A stretch of DNA of 64,000 nt, from the NCBI GenBank assembly GCA_963978905.1, contig OZ022260.1:7925725-7989724 (forward strand), given 5' to 3'. Below the pieces are notes generated by a model. That model made no database searches. It saw nothing but the letters and a program-made list of their open reading frames with translations, and was not told the DNA's origin. The DNA is from Trichostrongylus colubriformis. Taxonomy: Eukaryota; Nematoda; Chromadorea; Rhabditida; Trichostrongylidae. The number at the start of each line of letters is the position of its first letter. Position 1 is the first letter of the stretch. A program made the translations under genes and the position numbers. Shown here piece after piece: positions 21,529 to 36,200 of this stretch.

Positions 21529-22179
21529 ACCACATCCTGTCTCTTGCTTACCAGTGAAGTGTACAAGTGCCTTTCAGGAACCTCAAAGAATTTCTAGCAG
21601 TAAGACGAAATGGATCAGTAGCTGGAGGCGCCAAATCACACAGGCCATCATAAGATCGGATCCTATCCAGTTCAATTATGGATTACAACTGTTGGCTGTC
21701 CATTTGAGCGGCTGTGCAGGACAAAAAGGCCAGAGAAAAGGCGGACGAAGCGTTGCCACCACGCATTGCGCGAAGCGGCAAAAGAACTTTTTTCGGGCCA
21801 ACCTATAACTCTAGTCTTAGAGCCTGTGGAGGCAGAAGTCACATCCTACACTATCCATTTGATGACTATATTAGGAGACCTCTTACGATGATTTTGGATT
21901 TTTTTCTTTCACTTCTTTTTCTTCCACTAAAACTGGGCCTTAACTTTTGATAGCGACTTCGTCAGTTACAGCTTACATCCATATATGGAGATATGTATAA
22001 ATATTTAGCACGCAATGAACCTTTCTGGAGAAAAAAGCACATTTTGAGGAAAAATATAAAACCGAAATCGGTTTAGCAGCGTGTCATAGTCACCCATTTA
22101 CATTTATCCGAATGTTGGATTCCGGATGCCATACAGTACTGGGTGTCTTCTTCACGAATAACAACCCCACAGATTTCTA

Positions 22180-23348
22180 TTGGGTTGAGGAATAAGTCCC
22201 CGCCGTTTTTTTTAAATCCCGTTTTTCACATTGTTTCCTTCATCTTTCGACGAAACTTATATATATGTTTTCGATAGAGCTTTTTCTACTCTACAGAACA
22301 CTACTATCTGTTTTTTGATTCCTCCGACTACCTAATATTTACGAGCTTTGGAAATGAAGTAAGCTGAAGACAAAAAATTGTCACTTGCGGCAATCACATT
22401 CGATACAGCTTCCTTTGCTCTACAAGATAATACCATTCTTCTTTTGTATCCTCTCAGATTTTAGCATGTAGGAATAAGTTTCTACGCGTTTTTCAATTTA
22501 AAATTGCGTGATAAAAATGAGTCTTTTGGCAGAGTGATTTATATCATTTGATAGAACTCTTTTCCCTCTTCAAGACAATGTTTACGGGTTTAGTGCAAAT
22601 AAATTTTTGCCGTTTTTTAGAACATTTGAAAGTCGACGTAATCGAGCATTTTTGTCACATGGGGTCGAAAATGCTCAATTTCTTCGACTTGTAAATGATC
22701 TAAAAAATGACAAAAGTCAACTAGAACCAAAACCGTGAATATTATCTTGTAGAGAGAAAAGAGTTCTATCAAATGATATGAATCACTCTGCCAAAAAACT
22801 CATTTTCATTACGCAATTTTGAATTGAAAAAGAGGAGGAAACTTATCCCTACATGCTAAAATATGAGAGGATACAAAAGAAGAGTGGTATTGTCTTGTAG
22901 AGCAAAGAAAGCTGTATCGAATGCTTGTAAAAATATTCTCTCCAATCTCGATGGTAGGCGAGGAAGAGGAGACAACGAAAGTGCACACTTTTGCGAGTAC
23001 TGCATTTGTGAGTCTAAAAACAGCAAAAAGTTGAGCGATTTGAATAAAATGTAGTACCATTCTGTAGAGCTGGAAAAGCTCTACTCAAAACATATACACG
23101 TACATTTTTTGATCTTGATGGCAGACAAGAAAAATGAGGTGCGCAAGTGACAATTTTTTGCCTTCAGCTTACTTCATTTCCAAAGCTCGTAAATATTGGG
23201 TAGTCGGAGGAATCAAAAAACAGATAGTAGTGTTCTGTAGAGCAGAAAAAGCTCTATCGAAAACATATATAAGTTTTGTCGAAAGATGAAGGAAACAATG
23301 TGAAAAACGGGATTTGAAAAAACGACGGGGACTTATTCCTCAACCCAA
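22180..23348. mobile_element. 1.17-kb near-complete palindrome with mariner-like ends
   Basis: Ends TTGGGTTGAGGAATAAGTCC and its complement, with TA at 22178-22179 and 23349-23350. Nearly the whole unit is palindromic. Matching inverted blocks include CGATAGAGCTTTTTCT, GGAAATGAAGTAAGCTGAAG and GGCAGAGTGAT, reaching to a centre near 22650-22700 (TGAGCATTTTCGACC-like). It could form a ~500-bp hairpin. There is no transposase. Confidence 0.85.
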
Positions 23349-24207
23349 TAGAGGCCTCCAAAAAAATTCGGAAAAAAGTCGCTGAAAATTCCAACCTAAT
23401 ATATTCAACACATGATAACTTCTTTCTGCTTCTCAGATACTAAAAGGGGATCACTTTCCCTTTCGTGCTTCGAACTGTTCAAAAATTTATCGTCACATTT
23501 GGCTTGCTAAATCGAATAGAGAACGTGATGATGGGCCGACATGAGTTAGGGATGACCTCTTATGGTTAATTCGAACAGATAGGACTGATATCGGCCAAGG
23601 TTCGGGCTGAATTCCCCAGTCTTTTTGCTTGGTGAGTGGAAATTCTTGTACACGTAAAATTGTAAGCCATTGTTTGGGCTTTCTGGAGAGTCAGCCTCTT
23701 CCCGAAGGTGGAGGAATCATGTCGAGTGTGTACAGTCTCTGATCGGATCTCGTCTTGGCCACATCAGACTCTAACGTGGTGCTTTCGAATAAAAAAGCAT
23801 AGATCGCCAAAAAATATAATAAAATATAAAATACTGCCTTCCGGGTGCTTTGGAGCCTATCTGTAGGACAAATGTGCATTCAGTCGCTTCCACAACAATA
23901 AATGCGATTTGAGTGTGTGGAGCATCCTCGCACCATGAAGCATCACCGTGTAGCCTGTTTCTTTCTTCTGATGGACTTTGAGCTTATGTGTGAAAACAGT
24001 TTTTATGAGGTCTGATAGCCATCATCGACAGCTATGCCGCGACAATGGAAAGACGAGAATACTGCTGTTCGCTAACTGACCCTTTTCGCACAGCCATCAG
24101 CGCGCCCAATCGTTCTTCTCCCCGGTCCAACGGCGAAGCGGTTGGTGGTGGTTGGTCTCCGCCTCTTCTTGATCCCCCCGTTCTGAGAAGCATACCGACC
24201 CTCGTCC
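23349..24207. other. upstream region of the TSP1 gene
   Basis: No gene or repeat was recognised. A TTTTCGCACAG ending at 24094 could be a spliced-leader acceptor, leaving a 113-base leader before the ATG at 24208. This is weak. Confidence 0.3.
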
Positions 24208-27200
24208 ATGTCTAGACGATTAGCTATTCACGTCTTATGCTTACTGATACCCTTAATTGGTAAGTTCCATACCACCTAGTATATGATCAGACTGATCTCT
24301 CAAATATATCTCTTTGGAATTAATGTGACCAAGTTTTTTTGGAGAACATTTTCTCGGGCTTGGATTCACACATGGCTCTCTCAATACTTATTTTTTAATA
24401 ATTTTATGACATTCCCAACTTTTCCATAGGGTGCTAATTGTTACCAACACCGTAACCCGGGTAACTTACCCATGTGATTACGAATCTTTCCATTTCAGAA
24501 CAAAAAAGGCAAACTTCTATGTACTGGTGATCAATCCCTTAATGTGTGTCATACTTTCCGTTTGCACTCAAAATCGTGAAAAAATTCGGTGTTGTTCTAT
24601 AAAACGCCATTTATAAAACTTGAAACAGCATTTTGGTAGCCGGTCCTTGTGACAGTCGCCAGTGTTTCTTTTTTCAAAATTTATCCTTCTAATAAACTGC
24701 GCCCGGAAGGATGGAACTCCCAGATGATTTGAATTTGATCCATGGACCGTACATATGGTGCCCCGTCACCGGCTTTCACCACTGCTTAGCTGGAGCAACC
24801 TATTTAAATGTAAACCATGCAACACTTTATTACATATATCCCTTACCATCATATTCTCCCTTACCATCATATCTATCATATTCTTCAATTATTTGAACGC
24901 CTATGAAAGACTTAAAGGAAAATCAAGGGTTTTATGGATGTCATTCCGTTTCTTCTAGGCTTAAAATTCCCAACACTCTTTTTAGAAGCACTTTTGATAA
25001 TTTCCTGATTGGTCATCGCTGTTATGTACGTATTGTAATCACATTGATCCCCACCAAGATAGCACTGAGTTCTTGAGAAGAGGAGTAGGAAAGAGAAGAT
25101 TGTAATAAGAAACGATAATAAATTTCTTGAGCTATTCCTCTAATATTAGGTTAGTGCATAATTACTGCTACGTTTTATTGTTACGTTTTTCTGAAGTGGA
25201 AATTGACGTTTTGACGACTTATAAGTGGAAAGCAGTTCCGCGATGATGAAAACGCTTCCGAGTAACCATTTAAGCACGTTTTTGCTTAATTTTGTTATTG
25301 TTTTTGCTAAGTTATTGAAAAATTATTGAAAAAAGCCGTATTAATTATGCACCAGTTCAATACCTTCATTTCTTTTCGTTTTCTTCACTTTGTTGTCTCA
25401 AAGTGAATGGGCAAAATGTTCGTGGCACATTCCATGCTTACTAAAGCTGACTAGTGCTGGTTCCACGACTAGGAAGGAAGAAAAAGTCACTGTCGGGAAG
25501 GAGCTGTTTAAAACACTCAGAAAAACTACAAACTTACAAGACAGGATGGGACAGCCATTCGCTTTTCATCCCGAATTTACTGATGACCTGTCATTTTGGG
25601 AACCTTAATAAGCTCAGCTTACATTAAAAGCTAAACAGCGTAAATGCTCTTCAGCTGTTGCCCTTTTTAAGAGAAGCGTATTCCGTCCAAAATTTTTACC
25701 AGGGAAAGTATTAGGTTCTGCCCAAGTCTTGCACTATTTTTTCAATCCTCACATTTTATTATTATTCTTAAGCTATTACTCTTTATTATTACAAGCATTT
25801 CGAAATCTCTGTAGGACTTTCGAAAATCTGAAGTAAGAAGTAGAATATTCACAAGATGATCCAGGTCGTTTCTACGAAAATTAAAGTCCATGATGCAGAA
25901 AATTCTCCAAAAAGCCGTATGGGCATGGTGGGCCTCATTTCCCGCTGAAACCCCACCTTTGTGAAGGAGTCGATCCACCTCATAATGAATGCGCTCGATG
26001 AATTCATAAGAAGTAATCTACTTCTTGAAATATTCAGAAAGCTACGCAACACTAGTACCTCGCTCTATTGCACTTTAAACTTTCATGAGCTTCCGTGTTC
26101 TACTAATCTGGATAATGCGGAACAATGAAATCACGGAATGAAGGTTGAGGAGCGAGTTTCTTTTGAGACAGAGATCACCAGTTCACTTGTCCCAGACCAC
26201 CACTTCATTTCACGATGGGTAATTTGATGAAATTGAGCTGGTTGTGGCCTTGTTTGGATGCCAACAAAAACTTCACCGGCATGCTTCGTGTTTGGTCGTC
26301 TTTAGTCTTAAAGATAAAGAAGTAGAGGAAATAGCACACTTAGCTACACTGGTACAGCCCAGAGGACATCAATTCATAAATCAGGCAGTCGATAATAATC
26401 CACCAATAGCTCATTCACTGCGACACCTATTTTTTTTCCAATTTCCATGCATAGTTAACCACGCGAAAAACTGAATAAAATGAGGTTTCACAAAACCACA
26501 TATGGTATTCAGTCTCATCAAGAGATTGTCTGTTGAAGGGCTTCGCCTCGTAGGCTAGGCGTATAGAGGGAGGCTTGTTATGCGTGAATCCTTATCCACC
26601 ATACTCAATAAAACCTGGCTGTCGTTGCAGGACCAGCATGAACACAAGACCACATGTCATCCACCTCGTGGATAAGGATTATTTCCTTGTGTGAGTGTGC
26701 TTGGACGCTTTTTGGCAGTGCGGCACTTCGCTTTTATTCCTTCAGGCTACCAATGCTTCATTAAATGTGATCTGGTCCTACAGCAGCGGCCAGGTTTTCT
26801 CGAATATAGGGTACAATGATTCAAGCATAACAAGCTTTCCTCTGAAGTGTGGGAATTTTCCATCTTTTCTCTCTCTCTCTTTCCGGTCTGAGATATGGAA
26901 CACATGATGGCCCCTTGTAGAGTATGTACACTTGTGAGGAGCTGCAACTATCGTCAGATGATCGCGAAGCCTCCATAAAAAGCCTTTCTTCTGCGGGGTT
27001 TATAAGATTTTCTCTTTGAGTTTGGGAATTTCTCATTCTTCTTTCTCTCTCTCTCTCTCTTGTTACTTCCATACTTTTTATTTCGTAATCTTTGATGAAT
27101 TACTTTTCCTGCAAACCTACTTCTAATGATCAAGAGGTGAAGGATGCCCCCCCCCAAAATAAATAGTAGGTACCACACACGATGAGTGGGTCTCCCAGGC

Positions 27201-30200
27201 TCAGTTCATGTAGTTGGCTCCGATCAAGCGGCCTTCATGGGTTTTCCTTGTCATGAGGACTGGTCATCGTCAACTGCCCTTACAAATACCAACACAGATC
27301 AAAGGCACGGCGCACTTCAAGATATAGACAGGACCTATCCCAATCTTTTTATCCTTTTGGTAATTTGAATTGCGCAATGATTTAATCTAGTTTAACTTAT
27401 AGCCTTTGGAAACCTTTCCTGAACGCAGGACACACAAGGAACCATCTACACCAGCTTGCCCAGCTCATAGTACAGCAACGGGTGCTGTGGGTGTTAGGCC
27501 TGATTCTAGGTGGAAAAGAGTGCGGGGAAGGTGAAGCTAAACTCCCATGTGAGAGAAGGGTTTCGTACTATGTTTAGAAGTTTATCATTACCTTGAAACC
27601 TTCCCTCGTCTACCCTGAGCTGTTGCCCCCCCCCCCTCAACAGCCAGCAATTCTTCATTCAGTCAAAACTCGCACTCAAAAACTCCATGATTCATCTCAT
27701 GGAACCTGCCCAGTTTTACATCCTACTGAATCCAGAACCCTCTGTGATAAATGTTTCTGAACCGGTTTCGCAACAAGCGTTCATATTCTCGAACGTTCTA
27801 AAAGGAAGGATGTGTAGCAGAAAGGGATAATCCGTTAGCAGTTCGGCTCTCTCTTTCTTGAAATTTCACTGCTTTCCTACGTGATGAAATCTCTTTCTTA
27901 TTGAAAGTGAATTGAGGTCAGAAATCCTGAAAGAATGCGGTGGTGAATCTCCCGACAACATCGAACGATAATTCATCGTCAACCGTTCATTGCGCTCATC
28001 TTTTGGGTGAAACCTGATAGCACCGCCTTCCAATTTCGAATTTGCGTTCCTCTCGAAACGGGTTCACATTAATCCCACTCGATTTCAATTGATCAAATTT
28101 TCCATCGAATTCTGGCAATTGATGCAACCGTCTCCCTTTAGCTGCCTGCTGATTCAAGATCCTCATAGTGGGGAAGACGCTGAGGAATTGAACGGGTATG
28201 GGAGAAGTCATGATGGACGAGCTGGGCTGGTGATTGAGCACGCGACTATGAGTAGGGGACTAGCGGAGCCTTAATCCACTGCACTACCTGTTCATTTCAA
28301 GGTACTAGTCGGCTGCTTTCAGTCAGCTACGCAAAAGTTCACTCGCGAAGTGCTTGCAGCAGACGTAGGCGTCGTTCAAGCTCGCGCCCTGCTTTCATCT
28401 TTCATACAGATTGACCGAAGCCTTTGAAAGGGCCGAAGTCATATATTTTATGATCAATACAAAACGAAATGAATAAAAATAATATTACTAATGAAACCTA
28501 GTCTAAAAGATTTGAGGGGTAAACAAAATCTGAGTTCAGCTTCAGTATCGCACCTGTTCTCAGATGGAGGTTTACTCAGAGATACCTTTCTCTGCGTTCA
28601 TCAGTAATGGAAGGGAGGCAAGAATGATTTAGACAAAATTAATTTATTAAAATTAGCTAATGAGTTAAATGAGGTGAATGATTCGACTGCTATATTTTTA
28701 TTTTATTTATTTATTTAGCTATATTTATTTTATATACTGAGTCCTATATACAGTTAAGTATTTCTATGTTGTATGTCGCAAATATTCACTAATATATTAA
28801 TTCAACTGATTTTCTTGCATCCAAGTAGGATTCAGATTCCAAGGCGAGTATGAGATCGATTTAGCGATCTTTTTGCTATTTTCCTCAGTGATGTAAAGGA
28901 TAGCACGCCCTAACTCGGCACCCGTACACTGATGCCAGACTTCGCAATTTTGCGCTTTTTTCGATTATGGTTTATTGCGATTTTTGGATGTGGCACTTTC
29001 GCACGCGACTCAGCCACTTTGAGTTTCTGCAACGTTGTGAGTTCGCATGCAAAACGCGACACGGTAAAATTGCCAAATCACAGAATCGCAAAGCCTGACA
29101 CCGGCTTCACGTTTTAGTAGAATTCTGTGGCTAGAAAAGAGGTGATAAATCGACCAAAGGGCTCGATATGTAGAAAAAGAGTCTGGGATCGATTTAACCC
29201 TCATCTGATACAGATTTTCATTCAAGGATGTAAAGATCGTTTATAGTTTGGCAGTTTAGAGCGCTAGTCGGACATCAGGCTATGCTCATACAATAAACGA
29301 CAGCAATAGCCAAGGCAGTTTATCGCAGTATCCAATTTTTATGCGTTCGCAGTCACTATCGTCGTAAGCGTTGCTTGCCCCTGAAAGCCTTCCGGACTGC
29401 TGAGGAACTTTCCCGCATCGCCGTCCGGGCCGCTAATAGCTATCCTGATCGCTAGCACTAGATAAATATGGGGAACGTGTAGGAACGCGATAATGACCCG
29501 TGAAAGACACTTCGAAGATTGTCGGGACTTCGTTAATTAGATGCACACTTGGGGATTGCATCTCGCCCGAACACGGTCCTTCCACTATCAAACCCTCCGA
29601 CCTTCAAAAGTCAAGCTATCCCTGAAAATTGCCTGGGAGGATTGTAAAAAATATTGGGTTTCTGCTGGCGTCATGTCAAGTAACTACCAACACACACTGC
29701 AGAAAGAGTCGTGACGATTTTAAGTGAAAGCCAAATGCATGGCGCATTCCTAGGAAAACGGATTTTAGGTGATTCTACGGGCTCGCCTAAAACAGTTGTC
29801 TTGCTGGCACGCGGTTTTATTATTGTGTACTGGACAAAGTGTACACTACAGACATTATTGCAAGTACAATACACCTCTCGCTAGTGTTTACCCCGAGTGA
29901 CTTCCAGGTCTTGACTACGTGTATCTTAAGGGAGTACTGTCGAGCAGAATCAAAATGAGTGTTGGAGGGGGTGAAGTCTTGGACCTCGCTCGTAGGTGCT
30001 CCCGACGGACGACTCAGCTTGAGACTGACTTTTTGAACCGGATAGTCGATATATATGGGTGCACTTCCCGCGCGATCGCAGAAGATGATGCATTTGAACG
30101 AACGTGATCTTGCTTATGCACTTAATTGAACCACTTAAAGGACAAGAAGTACTAACATTTCGCAACAAGGATAACCATCAGCAGCTCGACAAGAGCAGTA

Positions 30201-33200
30201 GCACAGCATTATTCTTTAGGCTGTACACGAAATGAGATTCCCATCTGATAAATCATCATCCTTTTGTTTTATGAGTAAACCAGTCGGGTTGGCCGGCTGA
30301 CGCCGGCCAACCCTCCTGGACTCGGATTGGCCGGCTTCGCCGGCCAATCCTCGTAGGGGCGGCTTCGCCGCCCCGGCAGGGTGGCTTTGGGGCTTTCTGT
30401 TTTGTAGCGAGGAGCGACTCTCGGCTCGCCGCTAGCGCGGCGAGCCGACTTTCGCATGCGCGCTTCGCGCGCATTGCAGCAGGAATAGGCCCTGTGTATA
30501 GGGAGCGCACATTGCAGCAGGGAACGGATAATATGCGGCTTGTATATATTGTGAGCAAACCTCCAACGATCATCGGCTTTAGTTGAAACTAAGAGACACA
30601 GCACCCATTTGTAACCCCTTCCCCACTGAAGGCAAAACCCCTTTAAAGAAAGGCAGGATTCGATCCGAACACAAAAGTAGATTTGAAGCACTTAGTAGTA
30701 CCAAAGTAAGGAAGATGGATCGAAACGGTCAAAAAATCCAAGAAAGAAGACCCCCTTCCCATCGTTGATCAAGTGTGTAAGGCACAATCGCAGAGGGGCG
30801 GCCACGCTAAAAGGAGCGGCAGCAGTTGGAGGTGTCTCATCGTGAGCGCTGAGGCGCTCCGTAGTAGTTGACTTTTGAGGATTAAAAGTTTTGAGAGGAC
30901 GTGCATGTATCAGTTCTATAAGAAACATTGACCTTGACCGATTGCCGAGAGATACACCTGATAATAACACACCACTCCCTAATGGTAACCGAGAACAAAC
31001 AGTCACTTTGTGAGTGCGGTACCAATATTGCAATTATGGCCGGGCTAGGCTTAGAACTTATGTACTCTATACACAGGGGGTTGATGTGTACAGAGTACAT
31101 AAGTTTGGTGGGTTGACTCCTACCCAATCCTAACCTGCCCGACCTCCACACACTCGTACCCATTTTCGTCTGTCCCTATCCAGTTCTTACTCGCACGACC
31201 TGAGCAGTTCCATTCCTGACCTTCCCGATTTTCGGAACCCAAGCGAGGGTTTATAAACTTGAGCACCCATCGGTTCCGGCGCAGGTCCCGCCCGTAATGG
31301 ACGGAGCTAGACTCAGGACTTATGTGCTCCGTACACATGGCCTCTACCCAATCGTAACCTGCCCGACTTCCACATGCCCGTACCTAACTTGCTTCTTGTG
31401 TGCTCCCAACACCTTGGTCAGTCCCTACCCAGTCCTCACACGCACGACCTCAACATACCCATTCCCGACCTTCCCGATTTTCGGAACCCAGGCGAGGACT
31501 AAATTTGAGCACCCATCGGTTTCAGCGCAGGTCCCGCCCATGGTGGGCGGAGCTAAGCTTGAAACTTATATGCTCCGTACACATGACCCCTACCCAATCC
31601 TAATCTGCCTGACCTCCACAGGCCCGTGCCTTATCTGCTTGTTGTGTGCACCCTTCACTTTGGTCAGTCCCTCCCCAGTCCTTACATGCGCGACTTCAAC
31701 AGACCCTTTCCTAACTTGTCCGGTTTTCAGCAACCTGAATTCCTTTATTCATTGATTTCGGCGCAAGCCCCCCCCCCCCCATGGTGGGCGGAGCTAGGCT
31801 TAGAACTTATATGCTCCGTACACTTATGTTTTCCTCTACGCTATCCTAACTTGCCCTACCTCTACAGGCCCGTTCCTAAATTGCTTCTTGTGTGCTCCCT
31901 ACATTTTGGTCTGTCCCTGTCCAGTCCTTACTCGCACGACTTCAACAACCCTTTCCTAACTTGTCCGATTTTCAGCACTTGAGCGAAGACCTGAATTCCT
32001 TTATTCATCGATTTCGGCGCAAGCCTAGCCCATGGTGGGCGGAGGTAGGCTTAGAACTTATGTGCTCCGTACACTTGTGTTTGCCCCTGCGCTATCCTAA
32101 CTTGCTAACTTGCCCTACCTCTACAGGCCCGTTCTGCTCCTTGTGTGCTCCCTACAGTTTGGTCAGTCTCTGCCCACTCCTTACTCGCACGACCTGAGCA
32201 GTCCCATTCCTGACCGTCCCGATTTTCGGAACCCAGGCGAGGACTTAAATTGGAGCACCCATCGGTTTCGGCGCAGGCCCCCCCCATGGTGGGCGGAGTT
32301 AGGCTTAGAACCTATGTGCTCCGTACACTTGGTCCCTACCCAATACTAACCTGCCCGACCTCCACAGCCCGTGCCTAATTTGCTTGTTGTGTGTTCCCTT
32401 TACTTTGGTCAGTCCCTCCCCAGTCCTTACATGCGCGACTTCAACAGACTCTTTCCTAAGTTGGCCGATTTCCAACACCTGAGCGAGGACCTAAATTCGT
32501 TTATTCATCGATTTCGGCGCAAGACCCGCCCATGGTGGGCGGAGCTAGGCTTAGTTCTTATATGCTCTGTACGCTTAGGTCAGCCCCTAACCACTCTTTA
32601 CTCGCGCGACCCTCCAGGATACAGTTGAGATGAGGCCCTACCGAGTCTTAACTTGCCCGATCCCTACAGGCCCACTCTTGATTTGGCCAATTTTTTGAAC
32701 CATTTCTGCGCAAGCCCCGCTCACGGTGGGCGGAGCTAGGCTTAGTCCTTAATGAGCTCCGCACACTTTGGTCAACCCCTACCCATTCCCAACTTGCCCG
32801 ACCTCTCCACGTTGCAATTGAGTTGAGAGTAGATTATGTGACAAAAAACGGACACATACACACACACACACACACACACAAACACACCATTCTGGTTTTA
32901 GCTTGCCTCTCATGTGCTCCGTACATTTTGGCTTACCCCAACCCATCCCTAACTTGCCCGACCTCTACAGGTCCATTCCTAGCCTGCCTGATTTTTGGAA
33001 CCTGAGCGTGGACTTAAATTTGAACACCGGCAGTTTCTGCGCAAGCCCCGCTCACAGTGGGCGGAGCTAGGCTTAATTCTTATGTGCTCTGTACGCTTAG
33101 GTCAGCATCTACCCAATTCTAACATGCCCGACCTTTCCAGACAGCAGTTCAGTTGAGAGATCATATCAATGAGATAGGGGTGTATGTGGTGCAGACAGGT

Positions 33201-36200
33201 TGTAAATGGTTGACGCTGTACTGTGGGAGTGACATAGGTACCCTCGGCGTATCCCTAGGTAATGCCTCCTTTCCTTACCGGCCCATCACAACACAGCTGC
33301 GTCGCCATTCGCCTTTCGAGGCTCCTTATCAGCCCTTATCAGTGCTATCACATCCGTTCCCTCACCATTAATGTCCCCTTACCACCCCTACATTACCTTA
33401 AAAATTCAGGATCCCAGCTTTGCTGCGACGCGAGATATGTATTTCCCGCCATTCGCCTTTCGAGGCTCCTTATCAGTTGCTATCACTTCCGTTCCTTCAC
33501 CATTAATGTCCCCTTTCCACCCCTAAATTATCTTAAAAATTCAGGGTCCCAGCTTTGCTGCGACGCGAGGTATGAATTTCCCGCCATTCGCCTTTCGGGG
33601 CTCCTTATCAGCCCTTATCAGTTGCTATCACTTCCGTTCCCTCACCATTAATGTCCCCTTTCCACCCCTATATTATCTTAAACATTCAGGGTCCCAGCTT
33701 TGCTGCGACGCGAGATATGATTTCCCGCCATTCGCCTTTCGGGGCTCCTTATCAGCCCTTATCAGTGCTATCACTTCCGTTCCCTCACCATTGATGTCCC
33801 CTTAACACCCCTACATTACCTCAGAAATTCAGGATCCCAGCTTTGCTGCGACGCGAGATATTATGCGGTGAGCGGACAGACAGACAGACAGACACACACA
33901 CAGACAGACAGACAGACAAACAAACACACCAAACTTCTGCTTTATATATAGAGTATGATTGGGATCGTGGGAATGTCGAAGTCCGGTACGATGGACGACA
34001 AGGAAGTCCATAACCGCAGATCCCACCTTTATTTATTTATTTGTTGTTTATACTCCATGGTGCGCTACATAAAAAGAAACAGAACTATGAACTTGAAAAT
34101 ACATTTGACTTGTAAAAGAAAAAAAAAGTACCACAACAAGTCACTTGCATGTACGACACATGTTCGCACACAGAAACCAAGAAATTAAGCTGGGGTATGG
34201 GGCAAGGGGAACAGGTTGTTCTTCTCCTGAGGAGAGTGAATGGGCCCTAGGCGAGATCCTGGTCCCATTCCCAGAGAGCAATATGTCAACGAACAGGGGC
34301 TTGCTGACAACTCAACCCGAATGAACGAATTCGCTCAGGACGCCAGGCGAACATGTTGCGAACATCAACACGACGCCAATATGTTTTTGAGGTACCAAAG
34401 TACGCCTTTGAAGCCCTATAAGGTGCTAGCCTTCCAATCACTAGTAGGTTCCTCTTCCCTTTATCAGTAGGTTGCTTTTCTGTGGACTCAGCGTACTAAC
34501 TGACGCTGGAATGCTTGAAGGACTGAGACCAGTACAACTTCAAGCGTAGCGGACAAAGAAGCAATGGGGAGCAGCCGTATGTCTTTGTGGATGGTCCGCA
34601 ATTACAGCTGTTTGGGTCTATTACGAGTCTTTGTGTACACTTATATTTCACAACAGCAATTCCTCTGACCACTTACCTCTTTTGGGAATGATAGTGCTTT
34701 CAGAGTACACATCAGGCGTTTGTACAAAGCAATACTCAAGTGTTGAGGCATTTTAGACAAAGCCTTGGGTGTGTCTTGGAAGTGGGCGGTGTTTGTGACA
34801 AAAACTAGCCATTTCTCCTGTATTTTCGCGAGTTACGAGACCATGGTCCTGATCTATTCTCCGAGGAAAATGTGTTTAGATGGAGTGGGTGTGTAGTGGC
34901 AATGCAAAAGTAAAAAAATTCATCGAAAAAAAGAATTCACCTAATCATCTTCCAGTCAATATTGCAATGTCATATACACTGCTCTGCAAAATTATACAAC
35001 CACCTATAAATAGTCCAAAAACTCTGTTCGCAGAGTGATTCAAAAAAAGTCTCTAAGTGAAAGATGTAGCCAGTGTGGGCGCGCATTCGCGCATCCATAC
35101 CAAACTTTAGCTAAGAAACAAAGAAGATTCTTTTCTTAATTTCAAGTTTTGAAAATGGCGCTTATACCATTCTGCAAAATTATACAACCACTGAACAGAT
35201 TGACGCATTCGTCAACCGAGAAACAATGAAAAAGAGAAAAAAGCTGATTTTGCGATTATCTGGTCCTCTGTTGCTTCGAATAGCCACAAATTTTGATGAT
35301 TTAGGTCCATATAAAGATTTTCAGAATGTTTTCAGACCACATGCTACCACGCTTCGATGAAAGCGTCTTTAGACTCCCTGACTCCTTCCAATCGGTCTGA
35401 TTGATTTTCCCAATGAAACTCCGGACAAGAGCCGTTCGTCATCCGGGTCAGAAGGTCCATTCGGTGACGGCTTCACCATGATCGAGTGCTCCGGGTGAAA
35501 TGAGATGGCCCATTAACTTGCATGAAAACAAGACTTTGGTGAATATTTCGTAACGCATGACGAGGGGAGGGTACGGCGCACGAAGACTTGGTAATCGGAT
35601 GGTTCACCCTTCCGAGAACGATAGAAAAACTTGAATGGTCCCGCACCATAACACCACCTCCTTTGAAATTCTTTTCTAAAATTAAGTCTGTCCCTGGTGC
35701 GATAGTGCCGGCAGCCGTCCGGGACATCATAGCTGAACCCTTTTTTCATCAGAAAGAAAAACCTGGAGAAAAACAACAGGGGAAAGCTGTACAAACTTGA
35801 GAGAATTTTCGTACAATTTGTGGGTGGTTGTATAATTATGCAGAGCACTGTATGTCATATATTATCATATCAGCTGGTCTTTTTGTGAAAATTTAACTGT
35901 GATCGAGCATTTCAGCTTCACAAACGACTCAAGAGCCATCATGGGCACCCACGGGAAAGTTGAATCAGTTTCGTGGATTTGTCACACCACGTCCATTGCC
36001 GTCAAATGCTGATTTTGGTGGTCAGTTATTCGAGTTTTTCTCTAATGCTGTTATTTTTGATCCGATTTGTTTACTTTCTAAATCCGATTTTCTAATTTAC
36101 TTTTTTTGGTTTTTCTACTTCTACCCACAGTCTCAATGAAGAAATGACGGAATTTTTCTCGAAGAGTAGCCATTCCTTTATGCTTTTCACTACTTACGGT

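Noticed and set aside
31297..31755. 152-codon ORF and several similar ORFs at 31.3-32.6 kb
   Set aside because: They repeat with the ~250-bp tandem array and are simply array translations.
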